From assembly GCA_007922225.1 (NCBI GenBank), contig ML679966.1, positions 58,300,148 through 58,364,147 of the forward strand: a DNA stretch of 64,000 nucleotides. The letters are read 5' to 3'. Every line of letters starts with the position of its first letter. Position 1 is the first letter of the stretch. Below the pieces are notes generated by a model. The model had not been told where the DNA came from and searched no databases. It was given only the letters and a program-made list of their open reading frames with translations. The position numbers and the translations under genes are program-made. This document shows, piece by piece, positions 11,670 to 19,800 of the stretch. The DNA comes from Emydura subglobosa (taxonomy: Eukaryota; Chordata; Testudines; Chelidae).

Positions 11670-11939
11670 TTGGAGGAACTGCCGGCTGCCGAGCCCCTCC
11701 CTGCAGCGGGGCAGGACTTGGAGGAGCTGTCCGAGGCCGAGCTGCTCCCAACATACAATGACCTGGAGGAGTTACCCCCTGAAGAGGAGCTCCCCGCCTT
11801 ACCCCCGGTCGACGAAGAGGGACTGATGGCGTTACCCCAGGCAGACTATCTTCCCAGCACGGAGGAGGCAGGTACTGGGGTCAGTGGGGAGGAAGTAGCC
11901 CAGGGACCGCCACTGCCTGTGGCTGAAGCCACCATATAG
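11670..11939 (+). CDS. LTR-embedded open frame with DLEELP repeats (copy A)
   Basis: An 89-codon frame runs from ATG to a TAG stop. The product is acidic and rich in Leu, Glu and Pro, with repeats MEELP, DLEEL and DLEELP spaced about 15-17 residues apart, then PVDEEGLMALPQADYLPS and a C-terminal EEVAQG. Copies B and C encode related products in the same position. Upstream sequence is also open in part, so the true start is uncertain. A donor-like CAG/GTACTG inside the frame could remove the last 22 codons by splicing. There is no signal peptide, membrane segment or known domain. I do not recognise the protein and assign no function. It may be an LTR-encoded accessory protein or the N-terminal exon of a larger product. 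Confidence 0.45.
   Translation: MEELPAAEPLPAAGQDLEELSEAELLPTYNDLEELPPEEELPALPPVDEEGLMALPQADYLPSTEEAGTGVSGEEVAQGPPLPVAEATI
11872..11873 (+). promoter_or_regulatory. Splice-donor-like site, copy A
   Basis: CAG/GTACTG. The same CAG/GTAC is kept in copy B (GT at 35362) and copy C (GT at 63070), directly after the acidic repeat region, although the surrounding sequence has diverged. Confidence 0.4.
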
Positions 11940-11969
11940 TCGGTGTGTTGCGGTGGGAGCCCCGCCGAC
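11939..11969 (+). repeat. Conserved stem-loop, copy A
   Basis: GTCGGTG (11939-11945) can pair with CGCCGAC (11963-11969) with one G-U pair. The loop holds TTGCGGTGGGAGCCC. Copy C has an 8-bp perfect version at 63143-63177 and copy B a weakened one at 35438-35468. Confidence 0.55.
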
Positions 11970-12079
11970 ACAGTGGCAGCTGCTTCTGCCACTACTAGGG
12001 CCCTGGGCTGAGATGCAGTGGAGACGGGTGGGCCTGCGTCCCCCTCCCCTTCCCCTTTTCCCTAGCCACCCCAGGAGAA

Positions 12080-12410
12080 TTGCTCTCCTGACCCCGCCTG
12101 AAGCCGTTGCCACCTCTGCTCACCCTGCATCAGGGTTGGAGCACTTGACTCCTTGCTTGCTCGCCCGGACTGAGGGCCGGAGCGATCTGCTCACCCTGCC
12201 ACAAGGGTTGGAGCAACAGACTCCTTGTTCACTCGCCCTGCCTGAGGGCCTGAGCGATCCGCCTCTGCTCGCCCTGCCTAGGGTTGGAGCAATAGACTCC
12301 TTGTTCGCTCGCCCTGCCTGAGGGCCTGAGCGGTAGACTGAGTGCTCACCCTGCTCACGGGTGACTTGCGAAAACTACTCACTCGCCCAGCGCGAGCTAT
12401 TTTCCCCGTT
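12080..12410 (+). repeat. Tandem-repeat tail of copy A
   Basis: Imperfect units of roughly 70 bp are built on CTCGCCCTGCCTGAGGGC, GGTTGGAGCAATAGACTCC and TTGTTCGCTC. Homologous tails with the words CCTGC, GAGGGC and ATAGACT occur in copies B and C. Confidence 0.7.
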
Positions 12411-12699
12411 TGTAGGAAGGCGCTGTGGCCTCCCCCGGAGCTGAAACGCCTACAGGTGCACAACTCAAGTATGTACCTGGGCTAGAGGTAATGTTGGCCA
12501 AAGCTAGGAGGCTTTGAATGGCATGCCAATGCTGGGGAATATAAAGCGCTGTGCCAAATTTTTTGCCATATATTTGAGAGGAGGAAGGGGTGAGAGAGAA
12601 ACAGGGAAGGAGAGTGAGAGAGAGAGACAGGAAAAGAGGGTAACTGGTAAAATCTGGGTCTGTCATAGAGCAGTGAAATTGACAAGTTTTCTGGGCTTT

Positions 12700-13215
12700 G
12701 AGCCAGGGAGGGGGGCTGCCACCTGGGCTAGTTGCAGGCGGCTGCCACCTGGCTGCCAGCCCGGGAGGTGGATGACTGCCACCGAATCCAAGCTGGGGCA
12801 GAGGAGGCTTCCGCGCCAGCTGCGACCCAGGGATGTGGGCAGGCGACTGCTGCCCATCTTCAAGCCGGGGCGCTAGAGGCTGTCCCTTGGCTCAGAGCCA
12901 GGGTGCAGGTGGTTGCCACCCGGCGGTGAGCCCAGCTCGCAAGACTCAGGAGGCTGCCACCGGCCTCCCACCTGAGGGCTGGGACCCGGCGGGTACCGGG
13001 GTGTCTGCTGCCCGCCTGCCGCAGGAGCCAGCAGCTGCCGCCTGCTTTCCAGCTGGGAGCTGTGAGCAGGCAGGAAGTGGGCAGCTGCTGTCTGGCTTCC
13101 CGGGACTGTGGCGGCTGCCGCCTGCCTCCCAGCTGGGAGCTGGGACCAGGTGGGAAGTGGGTTGCTGCCGTCCGGCTTCCCCAGAAGTTAGCAACTGCCA
13201 CCCGCCTCCCCTTCA
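12700..13215. repeat. GC-rich minisatellite core of the hAT element
   Basis: Imperfect units start near GCTGCCGCCTGC and continue to CAGCTGGGAGCTGGGA and AGTGGG. The two best units (about 13034-13110 and 13111-13190) give a period near 80 bp; earlier units are more diverged. Long open frames on both strands here are by-products of the GC-rich repeat. Confidence 0.8.
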
Positions 13216-13285
13216 TTCAGTTTTTTCCCAGGTACCGCCCGCCTGTGTCTCTGGGGGTACGCATACCACAGGTTGAGAAACTATG

Positions 13286-14224
13286 ATTTATAGTAATAAA
13301 CAAGAGCAAACCAATACACATAAAGTAGCACCAGGTATTCCTCCCCTGCCTCTAGTCAGACACTTGCCATCACCTCCAGCTCCACTCAGCGACATGGGAT
13401 TGGAGATGTAGTTAAAGACAGGATTGTGAAAGTAAAGCAATCACATTTTTATGGCTTAAAGTGAAGGAAGTGTATGAAAACCAAAAATACATATACAAAC
13501 TGAATTGCACTTTTCAGCAACCCTCTTTTGTACCTTCATCCCTCCAGTGCACACAGTCAGACTCTTCCTTTTGTCTTCCAGCTCTTTGATTTCTTTCCCT
13601 TCCTGAAGCAAACTAATGACTCCCTTCCTATATCAGGCATTCTCAGGCTTCTTCCCATCCTGGGTCTCCTACTAGCCATTGCAACAATGCTTGGGCTGTC
13701 CTTCAGTCATAGAATTTTTTTCTCTTTCTCCGTTAGGCATAGCTAGAATTTTATAGAGCATCAGCATATATCTCTATGCCCTGCCTTTCCTTTTCCTCTC
13801 CAATGTTTCTCTATTGCTCAGTCCATATTTGAATGACCACTGGCCAGACTGCACTGCCTACAATACTCAAAACAGCTTGCTTAATACTCCCCTCTTTTCC
13901 TCCATTGATGCTGCACCAGTACATTGAACTGCCTGTATATCTGAAGAGCAGCAAAGCATTACCCTCTCAGCACATGCAGGGATAAGCTTTGTGTAAGGTT
14001 GCAGTAGGGAGCATGGTGTGCGGAGAAAATGTGAAGTAGCAAATCACTTCTGCTGTTTGCCTCCTGGACAGCAGTACCTCCTCCCTCTGCAGATGCACCA
14101 TACGCACAGCCTACACAATGATGTCACAATGAATCTTCATGGCTTACATGATCTCAGCACTGCCCACAGATCCATGGAAACCCATAGAAAGTGCAGCTAA
14201 TACCTCAGGAAGCCAGAGAATGCT
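13286..14224. other. Non-coding stretch, nothing identified
   Basis: No gene or repeat family was recognised. Pyrimidine-rich text at about 13540-13820 has no repeat period. Confidence 0.4.
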
Positions 14225-14640
14225 GCAATCTTGAAGTGGGGCCTCAAAGCCAGATGTTAGGCAGATCTGCTCTCAATTCAAGTCTCACTGTAGTCTTGTG
14301 CAAGTCACTTAGGTCTGGTCTACGCTACAGACTTCCATTGGTATAACTATGTTGCTTAAGGGTGTGAAAAATCCATGCCCTTGAGTGTAGTTTATACTAC
14401 CTAACCCCTGGTGTAGAGAGCACTAGGTCAGTGTGAGTGCTTCTCCCGTTGACATAGCTGTGGCCTTTCGGGGAGGTAGATTAATTACACTGACAGGAGA
14501 AGCTCTCCCACTGGCACAGAGCGTCTTCATTAAAGCGCTACTATGGTGCAGCTGCGCTGATGCAACATTTTAAGTGCAGACCTATTCTTAGCTTCTCTGT
14601 CTCAGTGGCAGAGAGCTACATGGTGCAGGAGACAGAGAGG
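14225..14640 (+). repeat. MIR/SINE-like sequence split by a MITE
   Basis: GTGCAAGTCACTTA before the MITE and TTAGCTTCTCTGTCTCAG after it join into the CAAGTCACTTA...TCTCTGT..CTCAGT core typical of MIR-like tRNA-derived SINEs. The 5' tRNA-like part is diverged. Confidence 0.5.
14312..14587. mobile_element. Harbinger MITE
   Basis: The 276-bp element begins GGTCTGGTCTACGC and ends GCAGACCTATTC, flanked by TTA on both sides (14309-14311 and 14588-14590). TTA is the usual Harbinger target duplication. It has no coding capacity. The termini resemble those of the Harbinger element ending at 2649. Confidence 0.75.
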
Positions 14641-15174
14641 AGATGGGGGCTAACAGGAAACTGGTTCTGTCTGCCTGGTTCTGAGGACCAGCCCTCCGCT
14701 GTTATACCACTATGAGAAAATAATCAAAGCAGAAGTCCACCACACTGCTTTCTGCCCCTGTAACAGTCCTTATGTCAGGAGAATGGGGCAGAGGTGCATG
14801 GCTCATCAGCAATAACTTAGGCAGGGATGTAGGCCCATTAGTGTTCCCCCACACTTTCTGAGAAGAAGAGAGAAGACCGTTACCTCTTTTTGGCGAGGGC
14901 AGAGAAAAGGTGGCTTGTAAAAGAAGGACAGGCTGCAAGAAAGAGGAATAGTGGGGAGAGGAGAGAAGCAGGTGAGTGAAGAAGTAGTTGTCAGTACTAG
15001 ATAAGTAGCCATTGAAGTCAGGGGATACTAATGGCTGTTATGTGACCACTATGGACATTTTGTAACCCTGGCCCACATCAGATGCCTGGAGCTAGGAAGG
15101 TAAAGCTCATTTGGCCTCTTACTGGCACTTCTATGTATCACACCCCTTTAATACAGGGTCATCTGTACTTGAAT
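14641..15174. other. Non-coding stretch, nothing identified
   Basis: No element recognised. The reverse strand is pyrimidine-rich from 14860 on, leading into the purine tract at 15175. Confidence 0.4.
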
Positions 15175-15390
15175 GTGGGGAGAAGAGCAAAAAAGAGAGA
15201 GAACAAGGGGAAGCTGGTCAAATCCCAGCTGCAGAAGAGAGAGTGGAGATGAAGAGAAATAGGTAGATAGAAAGAGAATTTGGGTGGGGAAAAATACAGA
15301 AGATGGAAAAAAATCCTTTTGGAGGTAAAAGGAGAGGAAAAGAAAAAGGAATAAATAAACAGAAAAATGTGAAAAGGGGAGAAGTGATGC
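15175..15390 (+). repeat. Purine-rich tract
   Basis: About 215 bp are strongly biased to A and G (AGAGAGAGAA, GGAGAGGAAAAG and similar) with short interruptions. The pyrimidine-rich complement produces hydrophobic-looking open frames that are not genes. Confidence 0.8.
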
Positions 15391-15621
15391 CCAAGACAAG
15401 TAAATGTAATAAATGTGTCAAAGTTTCTACATCTAATGTGTTTCTTTCCAGGGTAGCTGTGGTCCTGATGCTGCTCCATTGAAGTCAGTGGGAACATTGC
15501 AGGATTGGGCCCTGCATTAGACACCAATAAAAATATCAGAGTATAGAAAGGTCATCTTAACACATACCTATTAAATAATCAAAGTCACTGTAGTATGACA
15601 TGTAGGTCATTAGATAATCTT

Positions 15622-15742
15622 AGGATATGCCCTGCTAAAATGTTGTCACTGCTAAAATGTTGAAGGTATGTCTGAATAAAGCAGGATATGCCCTGCTAAA
15701 ATGTTGCCCTGCTAAAATGTTGAAGGTATGTCTGAATAAAAC
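15622..15742 (+). repeat. 60-bp tandem duplication with an internal duplication
   Basis: Units 15622-15682 and 15683-15742 both begin AGGATATGCCCTGCTAAAAT and contain GAAGGTATGTCTGAATAAA. Within each unit CTGCTAAAATGTTG occurs twice. The GGTATGTCTG word may be the Harbinger terminus of the element to the right, which would make this a duplicated terminus. Confidence 0.85.
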
Positions 15743-16169
15743 ATCCAGCCTGAGCTCTGAATCAGGTTTAAGCTCAAGCCCCTCTCCCTTTCACACCAAA
15801 ATCAGTCTGACTCAGTTCAGGAACCCTTCTGGGTATGGGTCTATGGACCCAGTTAGAGGGTTGAGTCAGAGCCTGACTCCTGCTGGTCAAAGTCATTTTG
15901 CAGTATGTATGCAGCTCAAGTCTGATTGCCAGACTGGTCTGTAGAATCTGCCAAAGCTATCCTGCAATCCTGTGGGGTGGTGGTTTCCTGCACTTCAATC
16001 TCAAAATTTCCAACTTGTCACTCACTTCCCAGGAACTAGAAGCAACCTCCTGGTTAAAATGCTGCTGCTTGGCATTTAACCCTTTACTTCCACACAGGCT
16101 GCTGAACTGGAAACAGTCTATGCTCACATGTATTAGTATAGGCATCACTCAAAAGTAGTCCTGCATCAA

Positions 16170-17900
16170 GTGTGCTACTAGCTGGCTCGAGAAATACAGC
16201 TGGATTCTGGTTAGCCTCTAGTGAGAGATGAGCAAGAAGTTTGACTTCATTTCTTGTGCTCTTGCTGATGTGTACAAAACTATATTTGAGTAGTTGGTAG
16301 CATTGGGGATTGACTGTACAGCAGAACAATGCAGAGAATGAATCAAGCAGCAGAAGAAAGAATACCACAAAGTCAAGAATACTAATGGTACCTCTGGGAA
16401 CTCCCCATCTTCATACGTCTTTTACGAAAAATTGGACTGTGTACTGGGAACAGTAGTAAGCACAGAGCCCACAAGGTACATGATGATCTGCTGAGTGGGG
16501 ATGGCATCCTTATAATTCCCCCATCACAGACACTGCTAGAGGAGAGCCAGCCATCTGATGAAAAGTAAGAAGTGACCTGGTGCTAAGGCTGGTAACCAAA
16601 GAAGTTATGCCTCTTTGTGGTTATGACCACAGTAGCCACAGCACATATTCAGTCTGTACTTGGAGGAGCTCTTTGGGGATGACTCTGGGGAGCAGCCTGC
16701 TGGGGAACCATCATTAGAGCAAATGTCTGTGCCTGGTAAGTTTTTGCTGTAATGTTTTTATTAATATATGTATGAGAGGGATTTCCAGCTTACGGGCCTA
16801 TTCAATTAATACAAGCCTGGGATATGCTGTGTTTCTGTTCAGGGCAGAACCCATGTCATTCCCTCAGTGTCTCCTTCCCCCGTTCCCATGATGGCCTCCT
16901 TAGCACACACAGGTGGCTGTCCTCCCCAGGTCTGAACAGAAATTCATGTTTCCACTCAGGGAACTCCAGAATATCAATGTTCCTCGGTGCTTGCCCTATA
17001 TGACAGGATTGAAAAAATATAGCTAGTAACTAAACCACTCAAAAACCCCACGCTCTTCTTCCTCCCCCTCCCAACCAGCTCACCATGGAGAAAATGAAGG
17101 GGATATAGAAATCTCAATTGAATTGTGTATGTGTATCTTTAAAATGTGTAGGGGTTTTCAGTGCTGCTCTGAAGGACATCTGAATTGACCAGTGTGTTTT
17201 TGTGAATAAAATACAGCCTATTGATTAAAAAGAATAATTTTTTACCTTGAATTAATGTAGCATCTTTCATAGTGGGAAATGTAATCTTTTATCATGGTCG
17301 GATAATAATGTACTCCTTCTTTCTCATTTCAAGGCCCTTCCACCTCCCACGAAGGAAAACACATGGCACCATGGGTGGGTAGTGACCAACCTATTGCAAG
17401 TAAGGACAAAAAGACTGAGATAAGCTGATGGGACAGCTGCTAGATGAAATAAATCTGCAGATAGAATTTCAGAAGGATCAAAGGAAGTATGAAAAGAACA
17501 AGGATGCAAGAAGGGTGGAAAGAGAGAGGCTACTTAATATGACGAGAATTGATGGATAGGTTCATGGAGTGTGACTACAGGTTGAGGGAGGAAGACAGCA
17601 CAGTAGAAGGAGCTATTAGAGTGAGTGCTTGTGCTTATGGCTACCAGACTGCAGGCTCTAGTGCTACCTTTAGCACCTGCCTCTGCCCCAGACCCTGAGT
17701 CCCCTCTGTACTATCATGCCCTGCAGATTTTGGACAATTCAGGAGGTGGCTGGACCATGTCCAAGGCAATGATCACTAGTAAATGGGATGGACAAATGCA
17801 CCCTGTGTATTCATCTACTTCAGTCCAGTTTCAGGCCCTGTGTTCAAAATGCACCAGAAGGCCAAGGAGAACAGAGGGACAGGGGACATCTAGGAAATAA
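16170..17900 (+). pseudogene. MYB/SANT-like gene of the second Harbinger
   Basis: Exon 1 encodes DVYKTIFE, then (after a stop) LVALGIDCTAEQCRE, then (after a stop) IKQQKKEYHKVKNTNG and FYEKLDCVLGT, which is the third helix and tail of a SANT/MYB domain with the usual FYEELDxxLG motif. It ends at a donor CTG/GTAAGT (GT at 16736). An acceptor (CATTTCAAG, AG at 17332-17333) leads into exon 2, which carries GPSTSHEGK, a charged coiled-coil stretch (FQKDQRKYEKNKDARRVE, 17465-17525) and a C-terminal segment ending at 17900. Several in-frame stops and frameshifts (17400-17620) kill it. The sequence differs clearly from the MYB/SANT gene at 453-2254, so the two Harbingers belong to different subfamilies. 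Confidence 0.7.
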
Positions 17901-18028
17901 CTGAACATGCCATTTGAGAACTTGGTCCTTTGAATGTTTTGGCACTGAGTTTGTTTATTGTGCTGTATGTTTGATGGCAGCTAGTCTGCCTTTCTATTTC
18001 TTGCATTGGTATGCAAATACATGTGTAA

Positions 18029-18076
18029 AATAAAGTGTTTGAATTTTCAGAAAAGGATATAAGAGCAAGTTTTATT
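18029..18076. promoter_or_regulatory. Convergent poly(A) signals
   Basis: AATAAA on the plus strand (18029-18034) and on the minus strand (TTTATT, 18071-18076) mark the facing 3' ends of the MYB/SANT and transposase genes, as in the element at 1-2649. Confidence 0.6.
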
Positions 18077-18152
18077 ATATGTAATGTTAAAAATGGCACA
18101 GATGTTAATAAATTACATTCTCAGTAACGTTCATAATAAAAATTTACAACTG

Positions 18153-19470
18153 TCATAACAGAAATCCATAAACACTGACATTTTGTTTCCTCTGATGTAT
18201 TGGACAGTGCAAACCCATTATGAGGGCGCAACCATTCCTGATTCCTGTTGCTGTGTGTATTGGTTCAGAAATACAGCACTGTCTTGAGTCCATTTGGTAA
18301 AAAGGTTCCCCTTGTTCCTCACAGACATTGTGCAGAACAGAGCAGGCCACAATAATGTGGCCTGTATTGATGACACGGGCATCCAAATGATTTTGACAGC
18401 AGCACTAATGTGATTTCAATCTGCCAAATGTACATTCCACCAGCTACTGAGTGTGTAGTTGAACCTTCTTTTGCCAGGTTCTCTGAAATCAGGGTATGGT
18501 GTCATAAGCCATGGTAGGGCTAGCAGGGTTCCCTAGAAGAACAGTATGGACAGTGACTGCATTTATTACAATGTCATTTCATGGGAATAATGTACTAGCT
18601 TATCCATGAAGGTAAAGTTGTGATCTCTGAACACCCTGATAACATGCACCCTGCTACTGCAACCCATGTTAGTGCCCATGAATCTACCACTGTGGTCACC
18701 CAAGGCCTGCATAATGATTGAGTAGTATCCTCTGCAGCTTATGTGCTCCTTGCAGAGGGCAAACTACAGGTGTGTGAGGTGCATCAATGGCCCTGGTGCA
18801 GTTTGAAAACCCCATTCTCTCAAAAGCCAGCAATAATTTCAGGAACACTTGTAATGCCCTTCACCTTTGTCCTGCTCACCTCACATACCTCTGATGCAAC
18901 AAACCCCACAGTTCATTTGCCAAGTCTTAACTGGTTAGTCATCGACCACTAGCAGTCTGGGGTAACCATCTTCCAGTTGGCCAGCGTGACCCGCTTCTGG
19001 ATGGGCATATTCTGTCTTATGTAGTAGTCTGCTGCTGGAATGTTGGGGCAATCATTCCATGTTGGGGCAAGCTGATCACAAAGCTTCAGAAACTTCTGCT
19101 ATTCACATGAAAGTTCTGGGCCTACTGTTAGTCATCCCAGGTCTGCGTGACAATGAATTCCCACCGGTCTGTGCTTGTTTCACTGCTCCATAAACACCAA
19201 CCTTCACAGGAGGAGTCTGCAGCTAAGGCAACAGGCATCAGCGGCATCAGCTGGGTTGTAGCCGGCATGAGGATATCCCTCTCAGAGAGGTGCCTTTGGC
19301 AATTCAAAAACTGCCACCAAAATATCCACCAGCATCTTGTAGATGCTTCGTCTGTTTCCTGAAATAGGAATGACAGCACAAGATGGCAATGTTCCTCCAT
19401 TAAGTTGGCATGCATGTTGATGATTCCAGCTTCTAGGAGTGTGCAGACACAAAATGGCTTGGCTGAATGT
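18153..19470 (-). pseudogene. Harbinger transposase (HARBI1-like nuclease)
   Basis: Reading down the minus strand, fragments in several frames match the HARBI1-like nuclease layout: RRSIYKMLVDILVAVFELPK (19360), FERMGFSNCTRAIDAPHTPV around 18770-18820 (the AIDGTHI block, first catalytic Asp kept), LLGNPASPTM (18530), LVECTFGRLK (18411-18443, catalytic Glu kept) and GHIIVACSVLHNVCEEQGE (18300-18370). The second catalytic Asp block is disrupted. Many stops and frameshifts are present. The enzyme would cut and rejoin DNA at the element ends with 3-bp target duplications. This is a dead transposon copy, not the host HARBI1 gene, given the stops and the MYB/SANT partner next to it. Confidence 0.8.
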
Positions 19471-19800
19471 GTTCATGGACTAAAACTACCCAAGACATTC
19501 TGATCATTTTCTGTGGGACAGACAGACAAATTCCCCCACAACCACTATGAACCAAGCTCTAAATGGGCTTCAGCTGGTGAGAGAACTAGAAAATCTGAGA
19601 TAAATAGTATATACCTACAGAAGACGAAGTTGTGACTTCAGGTTTGCTTAGTGCAGTATGACCTCACCAGTACAATTGTGAGGCCCAGGTTTCCAATGTA
19701 GTGTGGATGCTCAAGCATGGGCTTGCAACCACCGAGTCTGCAGGCACAGGTCACACAGACCTGGGTTTAGAAATACCCAGAAATGCTTATCAGTACAGCC

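Larger units (their letters stand above)
11184..12454 (+). mobile_element. LTR-type element, copy A (solo LTR or miniature terminal-repeat element)
   Basis: It starts TGTAGG and ends CCTACA, with a perfect 5-bp target duplication GGTGC (11179-11183 and 12455-12459). In order it holds a U3-like region with ATTGG/CCAAT words, a TATA-like TACAAAAG (11366-11373), a GCC triplet run, an open frame with Asp-Leu-Glu-Glu-Leu-Pro repeats (11670-11939), a donor-like CAG/GTACTG (GT at 11872-11873), a stem-loop (11939-11969) and a tandem-repeat tail (12080-12410). A 30-bp sequence at 11184-11213 recurs without change at 12411-12440. No internal gag/pol is present. Length 1271 bp. The family is not one I recognise. 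Copies B and C lie at 34884 and 62552. Confidence 0.85.
10998..13285. mobile_element. hAT-type DNA transposon with minisatellite core, split by an LTR-type element
   Basis: Left terminus CAGTGTTTCTCAATC (10998-) and right terminus GGTTGAGAAACTATG (-13285) form imperfect terminal inverted repeats, and both continue inward to a GTACCCC-like motif. The flanking 8-mers GTTTCTAG (10990-10997) and ATTTATAG (13286-13293) agree at 6 of 8 sites and fit the hAT target pattern nTnnnnAn. Without the nested LTR element (11184-12454) and its 5-bp duplication the element is about 1.0 kb, so it is non-autonomous. The core (12700-13215) is a GC-rich minisatellite. No transposase was seen. Confidence 0.75.
15724..19800. 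mobile_element. Harbinger DNA transposon, decayed, both genes present
   Basis: A MYB/SANT pseudogene on the plus strand (16170-17900) and a nuclease-type transposase pseudogene on the minus strand (18153-19470) converge on paired poly(A) signals. The left end is placed at GGTATGTCTGAAT (about 15724). The right end lies near GTAGTGTGGATGCTCAAGC (19698) to 19800, whose reverse resembles subterminal Harbinger text. Exact ends are uncertain. Confidence 0.7.

Noticed and set aside
11165..11758. 197-codon open frame on the minus strand
   Set aside because: It is the antisense of copy A and crosses the element boundary. It is rich in Ser, Gly and Arg as expected from GC-rich DNA, and it does not recur in copies B or C.
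12080..12410. CRISPR-like repeat array
   Set aside because: The units are adjacent imperfect tandem repeats with no unique spacers, and the DNA is vertebrate. It is the tail of copy A.
12833..13276. 147-codon open frame
   Set aside because: It sits in the minisatellite core of the hAT element at 10998-13285; several overlapping frames on both strands are equally open.
15159..15527. 122-codon Phe/Leu-rich frame resembling a membrane protein
   Set aside because: It is the complement of the purine tract at 15175-15390; the hydrophobic look comes from TTC/CTT codons.
18153..18386. Host HARBI1 exon
   Set aside because: The match to HARBI1 is real, but stops, frameshifts and the neighbouring MYB/SANT pseudogene show a dead transposon copy.
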